A stretch of 54,229 nt of DNA from Candidatus Omnitrophota bacterium (GTDB lineage: Bacteria > Hinthialibacterota > Hinthialibacteria > Hinthialibacterales > Hinthialibacteraceae). Positions 27,158 through 35,571 of the stretch are shown here, one piece after another (within the stretch, counting starts at the first letter, position 1; the number at the start of each line of letters is the position of its first letter). The notes below the pieces were generated by a model. It was not told where the DNA came from and made no database searches. It saw only the letters and a program-made list of their open reading frames with translations. The stretch covers positions 64,010-118,238 of the forward strand of contig JAFGTC010000267.1 of NCBI GenBank assembly GCA_016934335.1, written 5' to 3'. A program made the position numbers and the translations under genes.

Positions 27158-27652
27158 TTATTTGCATTTCAGGTTTTTGATTTTAGATGCGCAATTCGGG
27201 CAAATTCCCCTTAAATACATTTCCTGTTCTTCCACGGTGTAATCCTTCGCAACGCTCGGCATATCGGGCATGGGGAATTCTTTTAAACATTCGATTTTTC
27301 CGCATTGCCGGCAAATAAAATGGGGGTGGCAATGTCCAGGATGCATTCGCCCGCACACTGCGAAGCGCCAAATTCGATCTCCCGCTTCCACGCGATGAAC
27401 AATGCCGGATTTTTGCAGCGTCTCTAAAACCCGATAAACTGTGACTCGGTTGATTCCTGTTCCCTGTAATTTTTTGTGCAGATCTTCGTGAGTCGTCGGA
27501 TCCGGCGATTCTAAAAGCACCTGAAGAACATCGACGCGGCCTCGCGTGCATCGAAGATTCGCTTTTCTCAGAATGGCTCGGATGTTCTTTTCATTCATGG
27601 CTGCGTCGTTCTGGCGTGCCGTAAAATTGTCTCGCCAATGAATCAGAATCAT
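27158..27652 (-). CDS. zur: Fur-family regulator, probably Zur
   Basis: A 164-residue winged-helix protein with INRVTVYRVLETLQKSG as the recognition helix, GHCHPHFICRQCGK as metal site and two CxxC pairs (CRQC, CPNC) for structural zinc. It starts the operon znuA-znuC-znuB, 16 nt upstream of znuA, so it probably represses zinc uptake genes and itself. Start at 27652 has AGGAAAG five to eleven bases upstream, but the family normally starts like the internal ATG at 27598. Zinc specificity is inferred from context. Confidence 0.9.
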   Translation of the reverse strand: MILIHWRDNFTARQNDAAMNEKNIRAILRKANLRCTRGRVDVLQVLLESPDPTTHEDLHKKLQGTGINRVTVYRVLETLQKSGIVHRVEAGDRIWRFAVCGRMHPGHCHPHFICRQCGKIECLKEFPMPDMPSVAKDYTVEEQEMYLRGICPNCASKIKNLKCK

Positions 27653-27670
27653 TATGCTTTCCTGCTCTTC

Positions 27671-27699
27671 ATTATACTCCTCATTTTGTTAATATGCAA
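27671..27699 (-). promoter_or_regulatory. Promoter of the zur-znuACB operon
   Basis: On the minus strand TTGCAT (27699-27694), a 17-base spacer and a perfect TATAAT (27676-27671) form a clear sigma70-type promoter. Transcription would start near 27664, immediately upstream of the ribosome site for the 27652 ATG. Confidence 0.65.
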
Positions 27700-27712
27700 C
27701 AGAGTTGCATAT
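27692..27712. promoter_or_regulatory. Fur/Zur operator, 9-3-9 perfect inverted repeat
   Basis: ATATGCAAC-AGA-GTTGCATAT is a perfect palindrome with nine-base arms. It overlaps the -35 box of the regulator operon, so bound protein would block RNA polymerase. Size and symmetry fit Fur-family boxes; the sequence differs from the E. coli Zur box. No second copy was seen in the window. Confidence 0.7.
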
Positions 27713-27783
27713 GTATTTCATCTGATAACCAGTCCATCGAAATACAGAATTGACAAATTTTTAAACAGGGATGCATGAAATAA

Positions 27784-28974
27784 TTACAAAAATGATGACA
27801 AGAAAGAAAAAATTAGTAATATGGCGGAAAAAACGATAATCTTAAGCCAACTCAACCGAAATCCCGAATATCGCTCCAAAAGGTCGTTCAAATTTTTCCA
27901 TTCCGCCGGAACCGGGCGCATGATGATTCCTTTTATTAAGAGAAACAAAAGAACTACGGCCGATAGGATGCTTATTGGCCCTCCCATTTTTTCGCTTCCT
28001 GAATCGATTCCCATGGAAGGCGACAGCAAATAGGAAGAATAGTAGAGATTGACGCCAAAGCCAATCAAAAGACTGATGGCGATAATGGTGAGCAAATAAA
28101 TGATTGTGGATCGCTTGCCCAAAATTTTGAGGAGTATGGGAATCGAACCGATGTTAGTGGCGGGGCCCGCCAACAAAAAAACGAGAGCTGCGCCGGGAGA
28201 CAAACCCTTGGTAATCATAACGGCCGCAATCGGGGTCGAACCTGACGCGCAAATATACATGGGCATGCTGATAGCCAGCATGAACAAAAGAGATGAAACG
28301 CCTTGTCCCGCCCAGCCGTCAAAAACCGTATCGGGAAGACATGCCGACAGAATCCCCGACAAAACGATTCCCAGTGCAAGCCAATGCGACAGGTCGTCTG
28401 ACAACTCGAAGAACGAATAGTGAAGCGTTTTTTTCCACCATGCCTGCTTTGATTCAGGTCGCACTTTACCAGAATCTTTGGAATTGGCATTCTTCGAACT
28501 ACAGCAGGCTTTTTCTTTAGATTGATGGGCTTCTTCTTGATCGTTTCCTTTCTGCTCGCCCCAAAGATTCACAAAAATACCGGAAATGAAAGCCGTTATG
28601 AAAGCAGAGAGAGGTCGCAAAATTGCCATGGTTAAATCCATGATTCCATAAGTCAAAGCAATCGAATCCACTCCTGTTTCCGGTGTGGATATCAAGAACG
28701 AAGTCGTTGCGCCGCGGCTTGCGCCTTTTTGGCGCAACGCTGCTGCCGTTGGAAGTACAGAACAAGAGCAAAGCGGCAGAGGAATCCCGCAGATCGATGC
28801 CGTAAGCACCGATTTCCAATTTTTCCGTCCGAGCAGCGATACAATTTTCGCAGGCGAAATAAATGTATGTATCAAGCCGGCCATTAGAAACCCAAAGAGA
28901 ATATAGGGGCCTGCCATGACCAGCATCGCCCATGTTTCCCAAAGCAGTTGTTTGATTATATTGTCCATGATCAT
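27784..28974 (-). CDS. SO_0444-type Cu/Zn efflux permease
   Basis: A 396-residue ArsP/DUF318-family permease with about nine helices. GIPLPLCSCSVLPTA near residue 62 and the internal KACCSSKN loop near 156 are typical of the SO_0444 branch, thought to export copper or zinc. A second LAGPATNIGSIP near 270 repeats the family motif. It lies upstream of the zinc import operon in the same direction, separated by the Zur-box promoter. The ATG at 28968 is a possible alternative start. Confidence 0.85.
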   Translation of the reverse strand: MIMDNIIKQLLWETWAMLVMAGPYILFGFLMAGLIHTFISPAKIVSLLGRKNWKSVLTASICGIPLPLCSCSVLPTAAALRQKGASRGATTSFLISTPETGVDSIALTYGIMDLTMAILRPLSAFITAFISGIFVNLWGEQKGNDQEEAHQSKEKACCSSKNANSKDSGKVRPESKQAWWKKTLHYSFFELSDDLSHWLALGIVLSGILSACLPDTVFDGWAGQGVSSLLFMLAISMPMYICASGSTPIAAVMITKGLSPGAALVFLLAGPATNIGSIPILLKILGKRSTIIYLLTIIAISLLIGFGVNLYYSSYLLSPSMGIDSGSEKMGGPISILSAVVLLFLLIKGIIMRPVPAEWKNLNDLLERYSGFRLSWLKIIVFSAILLIFSFLSSFL

Positions 28975-29291
28975 GATTCTTATATAGTTTTGAATTTCTA
29001 ATGATTAAAGATCAACATTTCTGCATGTTTTGAAAATGGATGCCAATCGTATTTCATAATTGTACTCAAAAAGGATCTCGAAGGGCGGCGACATTACTTT
29101 TTTATCTCAGAGGCATGTATATTCTTTCGGTCTATCATGTTTTCAGTAGATAAATATTTTCTATAAGGGATGATTTCTCTACTTGTTTTATCTCTTTTAC
29201 AAGAATTATAATCTTGGAGGATTGCTATTTCGTGGAAGTACTGTCACGATATTAGATGCCGTTTAACTTTATGTCTTCTTGGAGGTAGTTG
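28975..29291. other. Divergent intergenic region between exporter and dehydrogenase
   Basis: This 317-nt gap holds both promoters. On the minus strand AACAT-6-ATGTT (29014-29029) lies upstream of the exporter and could bind a metal sensor. On the plus strand a promoter is proposed at 29183-29212. No gene was found. Confidence 0.45.
29183..29212 (+). promoter_or_regulatory. Proposed promoter of the dehydrogenase gene
   Basis: TTGTTT (29183-29188), an 18-base spacer and a perfect TATAAT (29207-29212) resemble a sigma70 promoter. The untranslated leader to 29292 would be about 73 nt. Confidence 0.45.
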
Positions 29292-30350
29292 GTGAATCAA
29301 CCTGCTGTTGTTCAATTCGCGCTAAAAGAGCGGTCGGTGGAAATGCGGGAAGCGCCTATTCCCGAACCTTCGCCCAGAAGCGTGATCATCAAAGTAGCGG
29401 CGGCGGGGATTTGTGGAACCGATGTTCATCAATATCTAAACGAGCATTCCTGGCCTATCAATGTGCCGGTGATTATGGGTCATGAATTCAGCGGAGTGAT
29501 TTATGAAATGGGGAGCGAAGTGCGCAATTTCGCTCCAGGCGATCGAGTGGTTTGTGAAACATCAGCGGTCGTATGCGGCGACTGCGACTACTGCCGAACC
29601 GGCCGTTACCAATTTTGCGCGCATCGCAAAAGTTTCGGTCAAATGCTGGATGGAGGTTTTACTAAATATGTAGAGGTTCCTTCCCATTGTCTCCATCGAG
29701 TTCCCAAAAACTTGCCGCTTCGTTATGCGGCTCTGACCGAGCCGATGTGCGTATCTTACAATGCCGCCGTGGCGCATGCTGGCATCCACCCGGGAAAAAA
29801 CGTAGCGATTCTCGGATGCGGCGCCGTAGGTTTGATGTGCGTGCAATTGGCAAAGATGCAGGGCGCCGATCCCATCATTTTAACTGGTTTAGAGCGTGAT
29901 AAGAAACGACTCGAAGTCGGCCGGAAAATGGGAGCGACTCATATTGTCGCCGTCGATAAAGAAAATCTTTTAAGCGTCATCCACCAAATTCATGATGGAC
30001 TTGGCATTGATGTCATTATCGATCTTTCCGGCCGGAATCTCTCGTTAAGGGACGCAATACATATAGTACGCCCGGAAGGGAAGATTGTTCGGGCGGGTTG
30101 GGGGCCGGGCGCGTATAATTTTTCTCTGGATCCTCTGGTGCACAAAGGCGTCTGCCTGCAGGGCGTATTCAGCCATAATTGGGAAATATGGGAAAAGTCG
30201 CTCAAATTGCTGGCTTCCGGCCGCATTGATTTATCTCCTTTGAACGTATTACGTCTGCCTCTTGACCGCTGGCAAGAGGGATTTGAAGGCATGTGCGACG
30301 CACGTCTTATTAAAGTTGTTTTGGAGCCCAATGGAGAGATAGAAGAGTAA
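29292..30350 (+). CDS. Zinc-dependent alcohol dehydrogenase (medium-chain family)
   Basis: A 352-residue MDR protein with the catalytic zinc region GICGTDVH and GHEFSG, a structural zinc lobe CGDCDYCRTGRYQFC near residue 95, and the NAD(P) loop GCGAVGLM near 178. It resembles sorbitol/threonine/galactitol-type dehydrogenases and probably oxidises a polyol or sugar. Start is GTG at 29292, six bases after GGAGG; a TTG three bases earlier is too close to that site. Confidence 0.9.
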   Translation: MNQPAVVQFALKERSVEMREAPIPEPSPRSVIIKVAAAGICGTDVHQYLNEHSWPINVPVIMGHEFSGVIYEMGSEVRNFAPGDRVVCETSAVVCGDCDYCRTGRYQFCAHRKSFGQMLDGGFTKYVEVPSHCLHRVPKNLPLRYAALTEPMCVSYNAAVAHAGIHPGKNVAILGCGAVGLMCVQLAKMQGADPIILTGLERDKKRLEVGRKMGATHIVAVDKENLLSVIHQIHDGLGIDVIIDLSGRNLSLRDAIHIVRPEGKIVRAGWGPGAYNFSLDPLVHKGVCLQGVFSHNWEIWEKSLKLLASGRIDLSPLNVLRLPLDRWQEGFEGMCDARLIKVVLEPNGEIEE

Positions 30351-30561
30351 TCGTTGAAGATTATCGTTTCCTGCTCATGTTGGCTCCCGATTGCCGCCCA
30401 TTCGATGAATTGTTATGTTGTTTAGTTTCCTTCCTGATTGAATTTTTTAATTTTCTCTGGACTAAACCTTATTCTCTGAGATATCGTCTTTAATAACAGT
30501 TCTGTTTACTTTTAGAACATATGTAGTGAGTATGGGCCTCTGAAAATATGGGAGTAGGGTG
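30351..30561. other. Intergenic region before the sigma-factor operon
   Basis: A 211-nt AT-rich gap with no gene. GTTCT and AGAAC (30499-30518) form a short inverted repeat about 45 bases before the sigma-factor start and might be part of a control site. No strong terminator was found after the dehydrogenase. Confidence 0.35.
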
Positions 30562-31155
30562 ATGCGAACCGATCAGGAATTGATACGGGGAGTCAAGCGG
30601 CATGATCCCGGTTTATTCGAAGAATTGGTCCGGCGCTTCCAACAGCGAGTCTATTTTACGGCGTTGCGAATGTTAGGCGAGCGAGACGATGCATTGGATG
30701 CGGCCCAGGAAGTTTTTTTAAAAATATGGCGCTTTGCGCCCAAACTCAGCGAATCGATTTTATTGGAGCGTTGGGTGTACAGAATTGCGGTGAATACCTG
30801 CATCGACAGGCTTCGTTCTCTGAAAATTTACGAGCATAAGCAAACGCATGACAATCTGGTGTTTCTTTCTCTCGTCGAACCATCCATGAATCCGCGTGAA
30901 TATGCCAAACGAATGGAAGAACTCCATCAAGTCAAGAAAGCCTTGCGGGAACTGACGGATCGGCAAAGGGCCATCTTTGTTCTGCGCCATTTCCAAAATT
31001 TGAAAATGCAGGAAATCGCCGACATCATGTCAATGCCGTTGGGAACGGTGAAAGCGACTCTTCATCAAGCGTTTAGCAAACTTCAAGGATTCTTGAAAAA
31101 AGCGCATGCCGACGCATCCGTTTCGAGGTCAAAGTCCTGTAGTCAAACCGGCTGA
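30562..31155 (+). CDS. ECF-type RNA polymerase sigma factor
   Basis: A 197-residue sigma70-family protein with region 2 (AAQEVFLKIWRF near residue 55) and region 4 (LRELTDRQRAIFVLRHFQNLKMQEIADIM near 131-159), and no regions 1 or 3, so an ECF factor. It should direct polymerase to its own and other promoters when freed from the anti-sigma factor encoded next. GGAG seven bases before 30562 selects this ATG over GTG at 30559. It heads the pseudopilin operon. Confidence 0.92.
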   Translation: MRTDQELIRGVKRHDPGLFEELVRRFQQRVYFTALRMLGERDDALDAAQEVFLKIWRFAPKLSESILLERWVYRIAVNTCIDRLRSLKIYEHKQTHDNLVFLSLVEPSMNPREYAKRMEELHQVKKALRELTDRQRAIFVLRHFQNLKMQEIADIMSMPLGTVKATLHQAFSKLQGFLKKAHADASVSRSKSCSQTG

Positions 31156-31172
31156 TCGAGGGGAGAAAATCC

Positions 31173-31721
31173 ATGCGATTTACATGTGAGGATATCAAAA
31201 AACGATGGCCGGAATATATATACCGGGAACTATCCGAGCCGGAGCAATCGTTATTTGTCCGGCATTTGGAAGAATGCCGCCATTGCCGGGATGAAGAACG
31301 ACAATGGCGCGAAATGCTGGTGGAATTCGATTCGATCGCTTCGCTGGATGGGGCCATGGACGCTCCGCCGGAACTGGTGTACCGAGTCAAACGTCAAGTG
31401 GGATTGTATGAAGATTGGTCGCGGCAATTCACTCACCAAATGCGTCGCTGGATGGTCGGCGCGGCGGCCGCCTGCTTCCTGATGATCGGAGGCGTTTACG
31501 GCGTCTTGCCGGGATTGATAATGCCTCAAATGGAAATAAATAATGTATCCTCTCCCTTTCAAAAGTCGGTTCTGCAAACCATTTATGATTCGGATACGCT
31601 GCAGTTTTTCAGCGAACAGGGGATTCTTGATGAATCAGAAAACAACGCGTCTAAAAAACTGGTGGATGTTCGCACAACGGATCAATCGTTCAATATGTCG
31701 GAGAATAGTACTTCCTTGTGA
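31173..31721 (+). CDS. Zinc-finger anti-sigma factor
   Basis: A 182-residue protein with an N-terminal ZAS zinc motif H-x3-C-x2-C (His31, Cys35, Cys38), one transmembrane helix near residues 90-111 and a 70-residue C-terminal part outside the cytoplasm. It probably holds the preceding sigma factor at the membrane and responds to an envelope signal. It begins 17 nt after the sigma gene. Confidence 0.88.
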   Translation: MRFTCEDIKKRWPEYIYRELSEPEQSLFVRHLEECRHCRDEERQWREMLVEFDSIASLDGAMDAPPELVYRVKRQVGLYEDWSRQFTHQMRRWMVGAAAACFLMIGGVYGVLPGLIMPQMEINNVSSPFQKSVLQTIYDSDTLQFFSEQGILDESENNASKKLVDVRTTDQSFNMSENSTSL

Positions 31722-31802
31722 ACGGCGGCGCCGCGATGATTTTTTTCCAACGGATAACGGGAAGAATCGCGGATAAAAACAGAATGAATTTGAGGAGAAC
31801 CA

Positions 31803-32366
31803 ATGAAACGGTGCGCATTGCTTAAAGGATTCACTTTGTTGGAATTAATGACCGTAATGACCATCATTGGAGTTTTATCGGCTATCGCGGTTCCGAATTT
31901 TTTAAACGCGGTCTATCGAGCGCGAGTCGCGCGCGCCCAGGCGGAGATCGAAACGATTATCTGGGCGTTGGAAATGTATAATGTCGATGAGGACGCCTAT
32001 CCTCTCAATGCCGAGCCCGGAGTATCTTCACCGGGCGACCTGGCGTCTTTAACGACGCCTGTTCCTTATATGAGCTCAATCCCCTACGATATTTTTATCG
32101 CTCCCAGCAAATACGAAAGAAAACAATTCATCCAAAGCGAGCGTAATGGGAATCCCTATTATTTTTATATCAATTTTTTGCAAACCAACGGGCAGAGGAT
32201 CTCGTTGAAGCCTTATGGATTGGAAGGGAGCGCGAATTACCTGATCTATGGATTGGGGCCCTCGTATACGACTGACTATGATCCTCTGTCTCCTGCATCC
32301 TTTCAACTTTACAGTCCAAGCAACGGAATGATGTCAAGAGGCGTCATGGGATCATTTGCGCCGTAA
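31803..32366 (+). CDS. Type II secretion major pseudopilin-like protein (GspG type)
   Basis: A 187-residue pseudopilin with prepilin site LLKG|FTLLE (cleavage after Gly9, Glu at position 5 of the mature form), the helix motif AIAVPNFLNA, and a compact C-terminal domain. Prepilin peptidase would cleave the short leader and the protein would assemble into a fibre in the envelope. GAGGAG precedes the ATG. It opens the structural part of the operon, 81 nt after the anti-sigma gene. Confidence 0.88.
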   Translation: MKRCALLKGFTLLELMTVMTIIGVLSAIAVPNFLNAVYRARVARAQAEIETIIWALEMYNVDEDAYPLNAEPGVSSPGDLASLTTPVPYMSSIPYDIFIAPSKYERKQFIQSERNGNPYYFYINFLQTNGQRISLKPYGLEGSANYLIYGLGPSYTTDYDPLSPASFQLYSPSNGMMSRGVMGSFAP

Positions 32367-32420
32367 AGTTTTTCCAAGCATGAAACGATATGAATCTCCT
32401 GAAGAAATATAGGTGATATT

Positions 32421-33470
32421 ATGGCTGCATACAAATGGGATAATTTGATTTTATTTATGGAGCAATTGTCTACGGCGACAAAATTGAAGCTTCCCTTGGA
32501 TAAGACGATCGCTTCCATGAGCCGAGAGAGTTTGGATCGCCGTTGGGCCGGAGCGCAGCAAAGCGTATCGGAATTAGTGCGAATGGGATCGCCTTTGGCG
32601 GAAGCCATGGACAATTATCCCCAATTCTTTCCCGGCATGGTGCGGCGCTTGATACGCGTAGGCGAGGAGGGAAATATCCTTCCCAAAATGTTGTCCAGTT
32701 TGAGCCGATATATCCAAACGGCGCGAGAAATTCAACATCGTCTGCAAAAATGCATGATCTATCCACTGATCATCTGGACGCTGCTGCTGTTGGATATTGG
32801 GATTTTGGTGACGTTTGTCTTTCCCAAATTTTATGAGATGTTCGAAGCGACTTCAGGAGGCGGCTCCAATACGATCTTATGGTTCTTAGGCGTCGGCCCC
32901 TCCGTGCTTCTCATCGGAGAGGGACTGCTTTTGATCGTGGTTTGGATCGTGATCGGATGGCTGTCGGCCGATATAGAAGGCCGTTCAACCGCTTCATCTC
33001 TATCGCAGCGAATTGTCTACTATCTGCCGTTCATCGGCAGTCTGCAGCGGCACGCCAAGGCGGCGGAAGCCTGCGAAGTGTTGGGGCTGCTGGTGGATGG
33101 GGGGCATAATGTTCGTGATGCGATTCAAATTGCTAAACTCGCTATGGATAATGCGCCTATGCACAAAGCCCTGGAGGAAGTCGATACGGCGCTGATTTCA
33201 GGTGAGCCTTATGAGGAAGTGGAAGCCAGCAGTCTGATCCCGCCCACGTCGTTATGGATGATATCGGAGACCGGCGGAAAGCCGGAACTGGGTCAGGCGC
33301 TGCTGGGAATCGCGCAGTATCACCGCCGCCAGGTGGATTCGCTCTCCTCCCTAATTCGAGAATTGATCGAACCTCTTTTACTCTTCAGCATCGCCGTCAT
33401 GGGAGGAGGCACTATCATCGTTTTTTATACAGGATTGTTTCAACTGGGCCCATCCAATTTATTTTTCTAA
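32421..33470 (+). CDS. gspF: Type II secretion inner-membrane platform protein (GspF type)
   Basis: A 349-residue protein with two GspF/PilC repeats, first near residues 10-130 (KLPLDKTIASMS, GEEGNILPKML) and second near 200-325 (SETGGKPELGQAL), and three hydrophobic helix groups. It anchors the pseudopilus machine to the membrane. No assembly ATPase GspE or secretin is in the window, so those may be encoded elsewhere. Confidence 0.92.
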   Translation: MAAYKWDNLILFMEQLSTATKLKLPLDKTIASMSRESLDRRWAGAQQSVSELVRMGSPLAEAMDNYPQFFPGMVRRLIRVGEEGNILPKMLSSLSRYIQTAREIQHRLQKCMIYPLIIWTLLLLDIGILVTFVFPKFYEMFEATSGGGSNTILWFLGVGPSVLLIGEGLLLIVVWIVIGWLSADIEGRSTASSLSQRIVYYLPFIGSLQRHAKAAEACEVLGLLVDGGHNVRDAIQIAKLAMDNAPMHKALEEVDTALISGEPYEEVEASSLIPPTSLWMISETGGKPELGQALLGIAQYHRRQVDSLSSLIRELIEPLLLFSIAVMGGGTIIVFYTGLFQLGPSNLFF

Positions 33471-33491
33471 ATAAATAATAAACTGATTTGA

Positions 33492-34535
33492 ATGAGACTC
33501 GACATGGAAGATCCGGAACGAATATCCAATCTCGTAAAACCAAAGACGCCTTTGGTCGTTCGAGTCATTCGAACGGCGCTCCTTACTATATTTTTAAGCA
33601 TCGCCGGTGTGATCGGCCTTGCCTTTTGGCAAGCGGGGCAGGGCGGTTTCCGTCAAGTTGTTCCACTGATAGCAGCCCTTTTTATCTTGATGTTCATTCC
33701 CTTGCTCATCTGGGCCGTGAACTGCATCCGCAATGAACGGATCATTTTTTACGCTGTCTTAATATTGCTGATTCTGATCGTTTACGGAGGCGTGTTGAGT
33801 CTGGGGAAAGAACCGGACGGTTTTCATTTTGCGGTTGCATTAGCCGTGATTTTATCCATTTACTTTATCTTTCAAAAATTTTCTCTTTGGATGGTCGGTT
33901 TTTGTTTTTGCTTCGTGACGTTTTGCATTTGCTGGCAAGGGATTCCTCCTTTCGTCGCCCTTTCACAACTAGAGGACGGCGGGGCGTCGTTTGGCCCTTC
34001 CATGGGGATCGGAGGCAATTTAATACTGGCTTTTGGATGCATTTTGATCGCTCTTGCCTATATTCCCCGTCAGATTGAGTGGAAGCGATATTTTTTCCCT
34101 TATCGCAATCGTCCTTTTTTCGACCAGTACCAAAAAACAAAAAAAGGCTTTACATTGATTGAATTACTCATCGCAGTTGCGGTCATCGGCATCGCTTCGG
34201 CCGGCATTCTTCACAGTTGGACTTCGATCATCCGGATGCAGAAAGAGATGCAGGTGCGCGCGCATGCCATTGAAATTCTCAATTCAGAAATGGACGCACT
34301 CATGTCTCTATCTCCTTTGCCGGCGCCGTCTTCCTCCGAAGCATTTTCTTTACCCATTCAATTACAGTCGTTTGTCACCCCTTATCGATTTGCGGGAAAG
34401 TACCGGCTGGAAAAGACGGATGAGCAGGGGATCGTCAAAATTACAGTTTTGCTGACTCAGCAAATCAATGAAGTCAACGATCGTCATTTCCGTCTTATCG
34501 GATACAGACGATGGAAGGCGGATCAACAGCCATGA
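33492..34535 (+). CDS. Six-helix membrane domain fused to a pseudopilin
   Basis: A 347-residue protein. Residues 22-192 form six hydrophobic helices (about 23-46, 56-79, 83-104, 111-130, 132-155, 168-192). After a basic linker, KTKKG|FTLIE at 215-224 is a complete prepilin cleavage site with Glu5, and the rest is a minor-pseudopilin-like domain. An even helix number and basic ends put the site on the cytoplasmic side, where prepilin peptidase works. No ATG, GTG or TTG lies between helix six and the site. A frameshift in an A-rich run near 34135 cannot be excluded. The first domain's function is unknown. Confidence 0.8.
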   Translation: MRLDMEDPERISNLVKPKTPLVVRVIRTALLTIFLSIAGVIGLAFWQAGQGGFRQVVPLIAALFILMFIPLLIWAVNCIRNERIIFYAVLILLILIVYGGVLSLGKEPDGFHFAVALAVILSIYFIFQKFSLWMVGFCFCFVTFCICWQGIPPFVALSQLEDGGASFGPSMGIGGNLILAFGCILIALAYIPRQIEWKRYFFPYRNRPFFDQYQKTKKGFTLIELLIAVAVIGIASAGILHSWTSIIRMQKEMQVRAHAIEILNSEMDALMSLSPLPAPSSSEAFSLPIQLQSFVTPYRFAGKYRLEKTDEQGIVKITVLLTQQINEVNDRHFRLIGYRRWKADQQP

Positions 34536-35026
34536 ATTTAAAACGGAAGGGATTTACCTTAATTGAATTGATCATTGTCACAGTTATGATTTTCGTGATG
34601 AGTGGATTTATGGCGAAATTATGGAGCGGCATGGAGCACATGTCAGCGTCTGTCCGGCATAATATGGCGTTTACGTTTCAAAGCCGCAACATTCTGAGCC
34701 ACTTGCGGGACGATATTCGACGCTCTGTGAAAGTGTCTCGCACGGAGAACTCTCTTTTATTGTTGACGCAGAAGATCGACGATGGGAGAGTCCAACAAGT
34801 GGCTTATCGGATGGACGGCAAAGAACTTGTACGGGATGTGATTAGGGGCGGCGACGTCGTTCAATCGGTGAAGACCGCTTCCATGAAAGACTTGTTTTTG
34901 GAGGTCTCTTTTTTGAAAGAGGGAATGATTCGATTGGAAGTGCGCCGGCGCGCCGGCAGCCGACCGCTGGAGCGCAAAAATCACAGTTTGGCCGCCTATG
35001 TGCATCCGGTTGGAGGAATTCGATGA
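34532..35026 (+). CDS. Minor pseudopilin, GspJ-like
   Basis: A 164-residue pseudopilin with NLKRKG|FTLIE (cleavage after Gly7), a hydrophobic helix and a C-terminal beta-rich domain. Its ATG overlaps the previous stop in ATGA, so it is translationally coupled. Position after the GspI-like fusion and before a GspK-like gene fits GspJ in the tip complex. Start at 34532 was chosen since the prepilin leader is then normal length. Confidence 0.82.
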   Translation: MNLKRKGFTLIELIIVTVMIFVMSGFMAKLWSGMEHMSASVRHNMAFTFQSRNILSHLRDDIRRSVKVSRTENSLLLLTQKIDDGRVQQVAYRMDGKELVRDVIRGGDVVQSVKTASMKDLFLEVSFLKEGMIRLEVRRRAGSRPLERKNHSLAAYVHPVGGIR

Positions 35027-35538
35027 AGAACAGATCGTCTCAACGCGGAATGGCGTCGCTTTCTGTTGTAATGCTATTTGTCATTGTGGCGGGATTGCTG
35101 ATCGCCGCCGCCGTCAGCCGCAATCTTTCTATGGCTCGTGATCTGCATCGCGATTTAATAAAAAAACAGGCGGACTGGCTGGTGGAAAGCGCTTTCGAGC
35201 GAGCCATGTTGATGGTGGAAAACATCCCTGATCCGACGGCGCTTGAACCTCAAACCTTTCATGAATCCTTCGCTCCGGTTTTCCTTTATGAAGATCCCCT
35301 CCTTTATGATGAGGCGCAGTCCGAATTTTCTCGAGTCATTGAATCTGTTTACGGATTTTACATTGAACCTGTCAAGGAAGCGTTGAATGAGACGGACGTT
35401 AAAAAATCTTTCATGATCAAAGCCTATAGCCGGGCGCCTTATCGAAACTCCTTTATTGCGAAAACCGAATCACGCTATTGCTTTTATACTTCCGAAAACG
35501 GGTGGCAAATTCAACCCGTTGTTTCAGCGGATCTTTAA
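35023..35538 (+). CDS. GspK/PilX-like minor pseudopilin
   Basis: A 171-residue protein with RG|MASLSVVML (cleavage after Gly9) and no Glu at mature position 5, which is characteristic of GspK. A helix near 12-32 is followed by a mixed domain that is shorter than classical GspK (about 300 residues). ATGA overlap with the gene before indicates coupling. It closes the operon and converges with rhaT. Confidence 0.75.
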   Translation: MKNRSSQRGMASLSVVMLFVIVAGLLIAAAVSRNLSMARDLHRDLIKKQADWLVESAFERAMLMVENIPDPTALEPQTFHESFAPVFLYEDPLLYDEAQSEFSRVIESVYGFYIEPVKEALNETDVKKSFMIKAYSRAPYRNSFIAKTESRYCFYTSENGWQIQPVVSADL

Positions 35539-35571
35539 TTGTTGATCATTCAACGCCGATTTTCATCCGAT

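Noticed and set aside
31722-31746. GC-rich run followed by seven T after the anti-sigma gene
   Set aside because: Only a four-base stem can form and the T-run is seven bases away, so a terminator is not supported.
34120-34160. Frameshift explanation for the membrane-pseudopilin fusion
   Set aside because: No independent start lies before the prepilin site and topology is consistent, so a fusion is preferred, though not proven.
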